Both the position numbers and the translations under genes were made by a program. Positions 8,787 through 16,381 of a stretch of DNA of 64,000 nt are shown here, piece by piece. Each line of letters opens with the position of its first letter. Within the stretch, counting starts at the first letter, position 1. The DNA is from Streptomyces sp. NBC_00683 (GTDB taxonomy: Bacteria; Actinomycetota; Actinomycetes; Streptomycetales; Streptomycetaceae): contig NZ_CP109013.1 in NCBI RefSeq assembly GCF_036226745.1, positions 2,976,001 through 3,040,000 on the forward strand. The letters run 5' to 3'. The notes beneath the pieces were generated by a model, which saw only the letters and a list, made by a program, of their open reading frames with translations, did no database searches and was not told where the DNA came from.

Positions 8787-9180
8787 TGAGCACCCTTTCG
8801 AGCAGTGCGCGGTCGGGCTGACCGGTTCCGTGACCGGTTCCGTACACGCGGATCTTTCCCTGGTCGGCCAAGTCGCTGAGCAGCACCCGGACCACACCGA
8901 GCGGCATCTTCAACAGGGCCGAGATCTCCGCGACCGTACGCATACGACGGCAGAGTTCGACGATGGCGCGGAGCTCCGGCATGACGCGCGAGGCGAGGTT
9001 GCCGTTCGTGAGTTCACGGCGCTCCTCGGGGGCCTCCAGCGCTGCGACGAACGTCTCGACGAGCAGGACGTGGCCGAAGCGGGTGCGGCCGCCGGTGAGG
9101 GAGTACGGGCGGACCCGTGCGGGCCTGCGGTCGGACCCCCGGACGGGGAGCTTGCGTACGGGTTCAGCAGCAGAGGTCAC
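8767..9180 (-). CDS. cvnC: Conservon DUF742 protein CvnC
   Basis: A 137-residue protein with the DUF742 winged-helix-like core (RPYSLTGGRTRF, then ELRAIVELCRRMRTVAEISALLKMPLGVVRVLLSDLADQGKIRVY). The central part reads as a winged helix-turn-helix. Its start overlaps the end of cvnB by 4 bp (ATGA), and its end overlaps cvnD by 20 bp, so the three are translated as one unit. The role is not established beyond membership in conservon complexes. Confidence 0.92.
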   Translation of the reverse strand: MTSAAEPVRKLPVRGSDRRPARVRPYSLTGGRTRFGHVLLVETFVAALEAPEERRELTNGNLASRVMPELRAIVELCRRMRTVAEISALLKMPLGVVRVLLSDLADQGKIRVYGTGHGTGQPDRALLERVLNGLRRL

Positions 9181-9656
9181 TGGGCGCTCTCCATCGATTT
9201 GCGCAGTTCACTGCGGAGTTCGGGGGTGAGTACGTGTCCGGCGCGGCCGACGAAGAGCGCCATGTGGTAGGCGACGACGCTCATGTCGCAGTCGGGGGTG
9301 GCGTGCACACCCAGCAGGGAGCCGTCACTGATCGACATGACGAAGACGCTGCCCTCGTCCATGGCGACCATCGTCTGTTTGACGCCGCCGCCGTCCATCA
9401 GCTTCGCGGCGCCGACGGTGAGGGAGCCGATGCCGGAGACGATGGTGGCGAGGTCGGCGCTCGAGCCCTTGGGGCCCGTCTTCGTCTCGGAAGGCTTGGC
9501 CGTCGCGAGACCGGGGTCGGAGGAGAGCAGCATCAGTCCGTCGGACGAGACGACGGTGACCGAGTGGACCCCTGGCACCTCCTCCACGAGATTGCTCAGC
9601 AACCAGTGAAGGTTCCGGGCCTCGGTACTCAGCCCGAACGTGCTGGGCGCAGTCAA
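9177..9656 (-). CDS. cvnB: Conservon roadblock/LC7 protein CvnB
   Basis: A 159-residue roadblock/LC7-domain protein (MglB-like). LHWLLSNLVEEVPGVHSVTVVSSDGLMLLSS begins the domain, and a second strand set ends in CDMSVVAYHMALFVGRAGHVLTPELR. Roadblock proteins act as dimeric GTPase-activating or scaffold partners of MglA-like GTPases, which fits the adjacent CvnD. The start ATG overlaps the cvnA stop by 4 bp, again implying coupled translation. Confidence 0.92.
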   Translation of the reverse strand: MTAPSTFGLSTEARNLHWLLSNLVEEVPGVHSVTVVSSDGLMLLSSDPGLATAKPSETKTGPKGSSADLATIVSGIGSLTVGAAKLMDGGGVKQTMVAMDEGSVFVMSISDGSLLGVHATPDCDMSVVAYHMALFVGRAGHVLTPELRSELRKSMESAQ

Positions 9657-12592
9657 CTGCGTGCCTCCTCGACTGTGTCCCCCGTCTCATCGAATCGACC
9701 ATCGGTACGGTCGTCCAGCTCAATGTGGTCGGTCTGTGGGGCGCTCTCGGCGCCGTCGCTGCCGTCGGTGCTCCCGGCGATCTCGGCCTCGACATCGCGT
9801 CGGCCGTCCCTCGCACCCTGCTGGAAGCCGCCGAGCCTGCGGCGCAGGGCGTCCCTGTCCAGGCCGCCCTTGCGCTCCTTGACGGGCGCCGCGGCGGGGG
9901 TGACGACCTTGGGGGTGCGCTTGGGCAGCCCCTTGTCGGTGAGGGGCTCCGTCATCGGCTGCCGCGGGCCCGGGAGGACGTCGGCGGCGGAAACGGGGTC
10001 GGACGGGGAGGCTGCGGGGCTCGTGTCCGCGGCGCGCTCGTGGCTGTCGGGTCCGATGGCGTACGGGCCGGGCGCGTCCTGCGGCACCGGCAGCCGGACC
10101 TGCATCGTGGTCTCGGCCTCGGACTCGGCGTGCCCGGAGGCGTCCGCTTCGGGGCTGTCGCTCTCGGGCCCCTCGGGCGCGGGTGCTCCGCCCGGGAGCA
10201 CTGCCTGCGCGGATTCCACGTCCGCTGGTACGGCGTCCATGGGTTCCGCGGCCGCGGGCTCCGCGTGCGCCGGTTCCTCGGGCGCGGCGGGGACGCTGTC
10301 CGTGCCCGCTTCCAGGACCGTCCGCTCGGCGGCGGCGATCAGCGGGTCCTCGGACACCTGCGCCGAACGCGGCGGCAGAGCGTTGGAGTTGGCCTCCGCG
10401 ACGGAACCCGGCAGGTTCAGCGTGGGCGCGTCCCCGGGCATCTGCACGGGCGGCGGCGACGAGGCGGGCGGCGCCTTCGGCAGCAGGGCCTGCGGGAGTA
10501 CGACGACAGCTGTCACTCCGCCCCCCTTCTGCTCACGCAGCTGCACCCGTACGCCGTGGCGCGCGGCCAGCATCGACGTCACCTGGAGTCCGAGTCCGGC
10601 TCCGTCCGCGGCCTGTTCACCGGCCTCGAACGATGCCGGGTCGGCCAGCCTGGCATTCAGCTCGCCCATGCGGACCGCCGACATGCCGATGCCCTCGTCC
10701 TGCACGGAGAGCATCACCTCACCGGACTCCAGGAGCCAGCCGGAGAGCTCGACATGGGAGTCGGGGGGCGAGAAGGACGTCGCGTTCTCCAGGAGTTCGG
10801 CGACGAGGTGGCTCAGGTCGTCGGCGGCGAAGCCGGCGATCTGGGAGTGCGGCGGCAGGGACTGGATGGTGACCCGCTCGTACCGCTCGATCTCGCTGAC
10901 GGCCGCACGCATCACGTCGACCAGCGGGATCGGCCCCCCGTGCCCGTGCCCGTGGTCGGTACCGGCGAGGACCAGCATGTTCTCGCTGTGACGCCGCATG
11001 ACGGTGGCCATGTGGTCCAGCTTGAAGAGAGTGGCGAGACGCTCCGGGTCCTGCTCGCGCTCCTCGAGTCCCTCGATGACACCGAGCTGGCGCTCGACGA
11101 GACCGAGCGTGCGCAGGGAGAGGTTGACGAAGGTGTGGTGGACCGTGTTCTTCAGCTGCGTCAGCGCGGTGGTGAGCTCGGCGACCTGGGCCTGGAGTTC
11201 GGCGCGCTGCACGGAGAGGGCCTCGCGGCTCGCGATCAGTCCGCCGCGCTCGTTCTGCAGGCTCTCGAAGCGGCCGGCCGTCTCGTGGTGCAGCCCGTGC
11301 AGCTTGCCGTGCAGGGTGTTGATGGACCGTACGACCTGGGCGAACTCGTCGTTGCGCCCGGTGTAGCGGACCGGCTCGGCGCTCTCGGGTTCGGCGGCGA
11401 GGCGGGCCGCACCGATCCGCAGGACGGCGAGCGGCTGGGTGAGGGTGCGTGCGACCGCGGTGGAGACGCCGACGGCGATCAGCAGGCAGCCGCCGAGCAG
11501 CGCGATGCGCAGTTCGAGCGCGGTGACATCGTCGTCGCGCAGCTGTTCCAGGCTCTTGACCCGGGCGGTGCCCAGCGCGGACTCGACGCCCCGCATCCGG
11601 TCGATGCGGGCGGAGAGCGCGGTGCGGGCCTTCTTGCGGTCGGTCCTGCGGTCCGCCTCAGACAGCTCGGGGCGGTCGGTGAGGCGGGTGAGGTACTTCT
11701 CCGCGCTGTTGACCTCGGGGCCGGTCACGGTGGACGCGAGCTTGTCCCGGGCGGCCGGGCCGGCGGCCTGGTCGAAGTCGGCGAGCGAGGCGAGTTCGCG
11801 CACCCGGGCCTGCTGGGCGGCGGCGCTCAGCTCGTCGCGGTTGCGGTCGTTCTCGCTGTCGCCCTCGTCCCGGGTCTGGACGGGGAGCCCGGTGAAGGGG
11901 TCGATCTGCGGTTCCGCCGGCTCCGTGCCGGGAACGGAGAGCGCGGCCAGGAGCAGCCCCCGGGTGGCGGAGGCCTGCTCGACGGCGCCACCGAGGGCGA
12001 GCGGTGCGCGGGTCGCGTCGGCGGCACGCGGCGGGGTCTTCTCGGCCAGCTCGTCGGCGAGGTCGTGGAGCTTGGAGATGACCTCGGAGTACGCCTGGTG
12101 GGCCTCCAGCGCCGATCCCTTGCCCGTGAGGGCGTCGCGGCGCAGCGAGGGGATGGTGGAGAGGTCGCGCCGCAGGGCGGCGGGGGCGGCCGCCCTGATC
12201 TCGTCCACCTGCTGGTCGACGCGGGCGGCGGGCACGCGCCCGGCGTCCTTGGCGTCGTCCTCGTCCCGGCCGGCGGCGATGTGGGCGGTGACATCGTCGC
12301 GTTCGTCGGCGAGGGAGTGGGCGAGCGTGATGGCCTGCTGGTTCAGCTCGGCGAGCGTGACCAGCCGCTGGGACTCGTTGAGATCGGAGGACGCGCCGAG
12401 GGCCGCCGGGGCGCCCGCGGCGATGACGGTGATCCCTACGACGGCGACGCCGGCGACGAGCCGACTGCGCACCCGCACGGTCCGCTTGTCAGCACCCGCT
12501 GCCGGAGGCGTCGCCCCGGAACCGTCGCGCGTGCTGTCCTTGCTCCGAGGCCGCTTCTTCTGCACCGGTGCTCGCAATCTTGACTCGTCCAC
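9653..12592 (-). CDS. cvnA: Conservon sensor-kinase-like membrane protein CvnA
   Basis: A 979-residue protein. An N-terminal basic stretch precedes one membrane span (RLVAGVAVVGITVIAAG, about 44-65). An extracellular helical sensing region (nitrate/sulphonate-sensor-like, about 70-380) and a second span (IALLGGCLLIAVGVSTAVA) follow, then a HAMP-like segment, a coiled coil, and a GHKL ATPase domain with N-box ELLENATSF, G1 DEGIGM and G2 GAGLGLQV. No HisKA phospho-acceptor is recognisable between HAMP and ATPase, as is usual for CvnA. The last 270 residues are acidic and low-complexity. The GTG at 12592 is the first usable start, but its ribosome site is poor; an in-frame GTG about 24 nt downstream is possible. 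It is the first gene of the cvnABCD-monooxygenase operon. Confidence 0.9.
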   Translation of the reverse strand: MDESRLRAPVQKKRPRSKDSTRDGSGATPPAAGADKRTVRVRSRLVAGVAVVGITVIAAGAPAALGASSDLNESQRLVTLAELNQQAITLAHSLADERDDVTAHIAAGRDEDDAKDAGRVPAARVDQQVDEIRAAAPAALRRDLSTIPSLRRDALTGKGSALEAHQAYSEVISKLHDLADELAEKTPPRAADATRAPLALGGAVEQASATRGLLLAALSVPGTEPAEPQIDPFTGLPVQTRDEGDSENDRNRDELSAAAQQARVRELASLADFDQAAGPAARDKLASTVTGPEVNSAEKYLTRLTDRPELSEADRRTDRKKARTALSARIDRMRGVESALGTARVKSLEQLRDDDVTALELRIALLGGCLLIAVGVSTAVARTLTQPLAVLRIGAARLAAEPESAEPVRYTGRNDEFAQVVRSINTLHGKLHGLHHETAGRFESLQNERGGLIASREALSVQRAELQAQVAELTTALTQLKNTVHHTFVNLSLRTLGLVERQLGVIEGLEEREQDPERLATLFKLDHMATVMRRHSENMLVLAGTDHGHGHGGPIPLVDVMRAAVSEIERYERVTIQSLPPHSQIAGFAADDLSHLVAELLENATSFSPPDSHVELSGWLLESGEVMLSVQDEGIGMSAVRMGELNARLADPASFEAGEQAADGAGLGLQVTSMLAARHGVRVQLREQKGGGVTAVVVLPQALLPKAPPASSPPPVQMPGDAPTLNLPGSVAEANSNALPPRSAQVSEDPLIAAAERTVLEAGTDSVPAAPEEPAHAEPAAAEPMDAVPADVESAQAVLPGGAPAPEGPESDSPEADASGHAESEAETTMQVRLPVPQDAPGPYAIGPDSHERAADTSPAASPSDPVSAADVLPGPRQPMTEPLTDKGLPKRTPKVVTPAAAPVKERKGGLDRDALRRRLGGFQQGARDGRRDVEAEIAGSTDGSDGAESAPQTDHIELDDRTDGRFDETGDTVEEARS

Positions 12593-12928
12593 CCTTGAAG
12601 CAGAGGTGACATACGGTCACATGAAAAGGCGCCCCCGCCCTGGTACGGCTTCTGACCATTCCAGTGCTTTTGAGAGGGGGGCGCGCATCAACCGCTCCGC
12701 CACTCGAACGAGTGAACATCACTCCGGAGTTGGCGAACAAGTCTCCCCACGGGCGCTCCAGGCCATGCGCGGCCCCTTGGGTGGAACTTCGGCCCAGGCT
12801 TTGGCAGGATGCCCGCCCGCATATGCACGGAGCCTCTCCTTCCTCCCGGGGAGGCCGCTCTGACCTGCCGGTACGGTCCAACCCGTGCTTCGTGCAGCCC
12901 CCGTGAAGACATCGTGCAGACTGATCGC
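12593..12928. other. Divergent intergenic region (336 bp) between cvnA and the PP2C-like gene
   Basis: No convincing coding frame. It holds the GTGAC dyad next to cvnA and, at the right end, CAGACT (12917-12922) six bases before the ATG at 12929, a leaderless-type -10. The middle has no tRNA-like or repeat structure that I can see. Confidence 0.5.
12606..12620. promoter_or_regulatory. Inverted repeat just upstream of cvnA
   Basis: GTGAC-ATACG-GTCAC is a perfect five-base-arm dyad 14 bp upstream of the cvnA start. Its position over the likely transcription or translation start fits an operator. The binding protein is unknown. Confidence 0.4.
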
Positions 12929-13714
12929 ATGCGCATCGAACTCGCCACCGCGCCGGGTAGCCCCGAACGTCCCAACGAGGACTGGGTATCCACCGCCCTC
13001 CCGGCAGCCGGCCTGGGCGGGGTGCTCGTCCTGCTCGACGGCGTCACGCCGCCCGGGGGTGACGACGGATGTGTGCACTCGGTGCCCTGGTTCACCGCGA
13101 GACTGGGTGGCTCGTTGGCCGAACTGTCCGCTTCGCGGCGGGATCTGACGCTGACCGAGATCCTCTCGATGTCCATTCGGCGCACCGCCGACACGCACCG
13201 TTCCCTGTGTGACCTTTCTCACGTACGAACACCGCAGGCGACGGTGGTCGTGGCACGCTGGGACGAACAGGAGATCGAGTACCTGGTGCTTTCCGACTCC
13301 GCACTGCTCCTCGAGGCGCCCGACGGCGCGGTGCGGGCGGTCCTCGACGACCGCCTCGACCGGCTGCCACCGGGCTCTCTCGCCTCCGAGGCGATCGCCG
13401 ACGCGCGTGTGCGGAACAAGGAGGGCGGCTTCTTCACGGCAGCCGCCGACCCCGCGGTGGCATCACGCGCAGTGACCGGCCGCACCCCGCGCGCAGAGGT
13501 CCGGACGCTGGCGGCGCTGACCGACGGAGCGAGCCGCTGGACGGAGACGTTCCGTGAGGGCGACTGGACGGCGACGCTGGGGCTGCTGCGCAAGGCGGGG
13601 CCGCAGGGACTGATCGACCGGGTCAGGGAGCTGGAGAGGGCCGACACGGACCGCACGTACCTGCGCCGCAGCAAGACGCATGACGACGCGACAGCCGTCC
13701 TGGTCGAGCTGTAG
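12929..13714 (+). CDS. PP2C-family protein phosphatase-like protein
   Basis: A 261-residue cytoplasmic protein with the spaced acidic motifs of PP2C/PPM phosphatases: RPNEDW (N16, D18), LLDGV (D37, G38), ALTDGAS near residue 195 and a terminal DDATAVLVEL. These are the Asp residues that bind the metal pair in PPM enzymes, so activity is plausible. The sequence is otherwise divergent and the expected region between motifs is short. The start is chosen at the ATG because CAGACT lies six bases before it (leaderless pattern). In-frame starts further upstream (12809, 12914) have no supporting signal. It converges on the MarR gene. Confidence 0.75.
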   Translation: MRIELATAPGSPERPNEDWVSTALPAAGLGGVLVLLDGVTPPGGDDGCVHSVPWFTARLGGSLAELSASRRDLTLTEILSMSIRRTADTHRSLCDLSHVRTPQATVVVARWDEQEIEYLVLSDSALLLEAPDGAVRAVLDDRLDRLPPGSLASEAIADARVRNKEGGFFTAAADPAVASRAVTGRTPRAEVRTLAALTDGASRWTETFREGDWTATLGLLRKAGPQGLIDRVRELERADTDRTYLRRSKTHDDATAVLVEL

Positions 13715-13781
13715 GCCGACGCGGGCCGCGGCCCCGCCCGTCGCCGGCCCCGCGGTGTCCGCCCGTGTCCGCCCGACGCCC

Positions 13782-14279
13782 TCAGTCCTCGGCGCGCTCG
13801 TTCAAGTGGTGCAGCAGTCGCGCCAGTTCCGCGACCTCGGCACGGTCCCAGTCCGCCAGTTTGCGGGCATAACGTCCGCGACGGGCATCCCGGACACTCC
13901 GGAAGCGGGCGAGCCCCTCCTCGGTGAGCCGGACGAGCGAGGCACGGCCGTCCGCCGGGTCGCTCTCGCGCGCCACCAGCCCCAGGGCCTCCAGTGCGCG
14001 CAGCTGACGGCTCATGGTCGCCTTGCCGACACCGAAGTAGGCGGCGAGCTCGGTGGCACGCTGGCGGCCGGCCGACTCCAGCCGCACGAAGAGCCCGTAG
14101 GCCGCCGACTCCAGGTCCGGGTGGACCTCACGGGCCATCTCCCCCGAGCTGGCCCGCGCCCGGCGCAGGAACACCGCCAACTCGCGCTCCAGCGCAAGGA
14201 ATTCGTGGTCCACACCACTCCCGGCCGCGGCACCGGGTTCACTTGCGCTTCCACTCCCGTGCACGTCAGCACCCTTCAT
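13782..14279 (-). CDS. MarR-family transcriptional regulator
   Basis: A 165-residue winged-helix protein. LESAAYGLFVRLESAGRQRATELAAYFGVGKATMSRQLRALEALGLVARESDPADGRASLVRLTEEG is the standard MarR core (about 60-125), with the recognition helix KATMSRQLRALE and the wing DPADGRAS. The N-terminal 25 residues are low-complexity. No Cys typical of redox-sensing OhrR is present, so the signal is likely a small ligand. A perfect 15-bp dyad lies 16 bp upstream of its start and is a candidate autoregulatory operator. It is divergent from the GH25 lysozyme gene. Confidence 0.88.
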   Translation of the reverse strand: MKGADVHGSGSASEPGAAAGSGVDHEFLALERELAVFLRRARASSGEMAREVHPDLESAAYGLFVRLESAGRQRATELAAYFGVGKATMSRQLRALEALGLVARESDPADGRASLVRLTEEGLARFRSVRDARRGRYARKLADWDRAEVAELARLLHHLNERAED

Positions 14280-14294
14280 ACGCTTTCCCGCCGA

Positions 14295-14309
14295 TGAAAG
14301 TTTCTTTCA
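14295..14309. promoter_or_regulatory. Perfect dyad, candidate MarR operator
   Basis: TGAAAG-TTT-CTTTCA, AT-rich against the GC-rich background, 16 bp upstream of the MarR start and in the gap shared with the lysozyme gene. Size and symmetry suit a MarR dimer. Assignment is by position only. Confidence 0.5.
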
Positions 14310-14518
14310 GCCCCGGCCATCGCCGCAGCTGGGCCAGTATTTCGCAGGCGTAGACCATCGGCAGCGGCCGGTCCCCCTTCCGCCGGGCGGGTCTACGTGC
14401 GTAGCTTCATGAGTGTCACGGGTGGCATGCCCACACCATGGCGGCACGCACTGCAGGAGTGTCCCGCACCCGCTCCTGGGCCAGCAGTTCCCCCCACCGA
14501 GTCCTCGGAGGCACGCAG

Positions 14519-15352
14519 ATGCCCGTGCACAGATCCGGATCCGGAACGACCCGCCGCTCGCGCCTCGCCGTAGCGGGATCCCTCCTCGCAGCCCTCGCCC
14601 TCCTGCTCGCGCTGCCCGGCGCGGCCGGCGCCGCAGACATTCCCCAGCGCGGTACGGCCAGGATGGGCCAGGGCGTCATCGCCCACGACGGACAGCAGGG
14701 GGGCAGCCCCACCGGCCCCTCCGCCGTCCAGACCGAAGGAGTGGACGTCAGCGGCCACCAGGGCAACGTCGCCTGGCAGACCCTGTGGAACAGCGGCGTG
14801 AAGTGGGCCTACGTCAAGGCCACCGAGGGCACGTACTACAAGAACACCTACTTCACGCAGCAGTACAACGGCTCGTACAACGTCGGCATGATCCGCGGCA
14901 CGTACCACTTCGCCACCCCGGACACGACCAGCGGTGCGACCCAGGCCAACTACTTCGTGGACAACGGCGGCGGCTGGTCCAGGGACGGCCGGACGCTTCC
15001 GGGCGTGCTCGACATCGAGTGGAATCCGTACGGCGCGCAGTGCTACGGGAAGACCCAGGCCGCCATGGTCTCCTGGATCCGCGACTTCGCGAACACCTAC
15101 AAGGCGCGCACGGGGCGCGACCCGGTGATCTACACCGCCACCAGCTGGTGGAAGGACTGCACGGGCAACAACGCGAGCTTCGGCGCCACCAACCCGCTCT
15201 GGGTGGCCCGCTACAACACCACGGTCGGTGAACTCCCGGCCGGCTGGGGCTTCTACACGATGTGGCAGTACACCTCGTCCGGCCCCACGGTCGGCGACCA
15301 CAACCACTTCAACGGCGCCCTCGACCGCGTACAGGCGCTCGCGAACGGCTGA
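14519..15352 (+). CDS. Secreted GH25 lysozyme (1,4-beta-N-acetylmuramidase)
   Basis: A 277-residue exported enzyme. The ATG at 14519 has CGGAGG eight bases upstream and starts a signal peptide (RRSRLAVAGSLLAALALLLALPGAAGAA, cleavage about residue 40). The GH25 barrel follows: GVDVSGHQGNVAWQTL (first catalytic-face Asp), KWAYVKATEGTYY, GTYHFATP, PGVLDIEW (DxE catalytic pair) and WVARYN. It cleaves the MurNAc-GlcNAc bond in peptidoglycan, as in Cellosyl-type muramidases, and would act in lytic turnover or against other bacteria. A longer in-frame start at 14438 would precede the signal peptide and lacks a ribosome site. Confidence 0.93.
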   Translation: MPVHRSGSGTTRRSRLAVAGSLLAALALLLALPGAAGAADIPQRGTARMGQGVIAHDGQQGGSPTGPSAVQTEGVDVSGHQGNVAWQTLWNSGVKWAYVKATEGTYYKNTYFTQQYNGSYNVGMIRGTYHFATPDTTSGATQANYFVDNGGGWSRDGRTLPGVLDIEWNPYGAQCYGKTQAAMVSWIRDFANTYKARTGRDPVIYTATSWWKDCTGNNASFGATNPLWVARYNTTVGELPAGWGFYTMWQYTSSGPTVGDHNHFNGALDRVQALANG

Positions 15353-15376
15353 CAGGACCCCACCCCGCACGACCGG

Positions 15377-15407
15377 GCCCCGGTGACAAGCCCCACGTCA
15401 CCGGGGC
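15377..15407 (+). terminator. Terminator hairpin after the lysozyme gene
   Basis: GCCCCGGTGAC (15377-15387) pairs perfectly with GTCACCGGGGC (15397-15407) around a 9-nt loop, 25 bp after the stop codon. Confidence 0.7.
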
Positions 15408-15428
15408 TCCGTGCTGTCCCGACACTCA

Positions 15429-15460
15429 CTATACATAATGCGTATACACACTATGTATAG
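15429..15460. promoter_or_regulatory. AT-rich 32-bp palindrome upstream of the deacetylase gene
   Basis: CTATACATA (15429-15437) and TATGTATAG (15452-15460) are exact inverted repeats with a central GTATAC between them. The element is almost free of GC in a roughly 72 percent GC region. It sits 55 bp upstream of the start codon, and CATAAT within it could serve as a -10. The TATAC half-sites recall operators of GntR/YtrA-type repressors. The cognate regulator is not in the window. Confidence 0.55.
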
Positions 15461-15514
15461 TCGCGGCGTGCCGCACCGCCCGGTGCGGCTCAGCCACGAA
15501 GAAGTGAGCCTGCC

Positions 15515-16279
15515 GTGCCCAAAAAGATGTCGCCGTTCGGTACGGGACTGGCCGCCGCCCTCGTCGCCGCGCTCACGCTGACGCTCAGCGGCTGCTCGAT
15601 GCAGACCACCGCCCCGGGGTCCGCGCGCCGGGAAGCCGCATCCGACGCGAAGGGGCGGTTCGGCCAGGTGGACTGCCGCAGGGCGAAGTGCATCGCGCTG
15701 ACCTTCGACGCGGGCCCGGCGAAGGACACCCCGCACCTCCTGGACATCCTCAAGGAGAAGAAGGTGCCGGCCACGTTCTTCCTGCTGGGCAGGGACCACG
15801 TCCTGAAGCACCCCGGCACCGTGCGGCGCATAGAGGCCGAGGGGCACGAGGTCGCCAACCACACGTGGACGCACGAGATCCTGACGGACAGGGAGCCGGA
15901 CGAGATACGAGCCGAGCTGGAGAAGACGCAGCTCGCGATCGAGAGGATCACCGGGAGGAAGCCGCGTCTGATGCGCCCCCCGCAGGGCCGTACCGACGAC
16001 ACCGTCTCCGGGATCTGCGCGGAACTCGGGCTCTCCCAGATCCTGTGGAGCGCGACCGCCAAGGACTACTCCACGAACGACTCCGCGCTGATCAGGAAGC
16101 GGATACTCGACCAGGCCGGCAGGGACGGGATCATCCTGCTGCACGACATCTACCGGGGGACGGTCCCCGCGGTGCCGGGCATCATCGACGCGCTCAAACA
16201 CCGCGGCTACACCTTCGTGACCGTCCCCCAGCTGATGGCCCCCGCGGAGCCTGAACCCGGCACGGTCTACCGCCCCTGA
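15515..16279 (+). CDS. Lipoprotein polysaccharide deacetylase (NodB domain)
   Basis: A 254-residue protein with an N-terminal lipobox (LTLTLSGCSM, lipidated Cys near residue 29) and a carbohydrate esterase family 4 NodB domain. Motif 1 reads LTFDAGP rather than TFDDGP, so one of the two Asp is Ala, a variant seen in actinobacterial members. Motif 2 is HTWTHE (the two metal-binding His). MRPPQGRTDD is motif 3 and LLHDIY the final His motif. The catalytic first Asp and both metal His are present, so deacetylase activity on peptidoglycan or chitin-type sugars is plausible. It starts at GTG 15515 after AGAAGTGA. An upstream AT-rich palindrome suggests tight transcriptional control. Confidence 0.9.
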   Translation: MPKKMSPFGTGLAAALVAALTLTLSGCSMQTTAPGSARREAASDAKGRFGQVDCRRAKCIALTFDAGPAKDTPHLLDILKEKKVPATFFLLGRDHVLKHPGTVRRIEAEGHEVANHTWTHEILTDREPDEIRAELEKTQLAIERITGRKPRLMRPPQGRTDDTVSGICAELGLSQILWSATAKDYSTNDSALIRKRILDQAGRDGIILLHDIYRGTVPAVPGIIDALKHRGYTFVTVPQLMAPAEPEPGTVYRP

Positions 16280-16299
16280 GCCGCCCCCGGGAACGCGGA

Positions 16300-16335
16300 A
16301 CGGCCCGCCCCTCCCTCGCGGGAGGAGCGGGCCGT
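16300..16335. terminator. Bidirectional terminator between deacetylase and lon
   Basis: ACGGCCCGC-c-CCTCCC pairs with GGGAGG-a-GCGGGCCGT around a TCGC loop: 15 paired bases with one opposed mismatch, between two convergent genes. Confidence 0.8.
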
Positions 16336-16381
16336 CCGTACCGGCCGTGTCCGTGGTGCCACGCCCGTCACTGCATGACAC

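Noticed and set aside
9725..12583. Plus-strand 952-codon frame antisense to cvnA
   Set aside because: Composition (Gly/Arg/Leu/Val-rich, no domains) is typical of a shadow frame. The minus strand encodes a recognisable CvnA.
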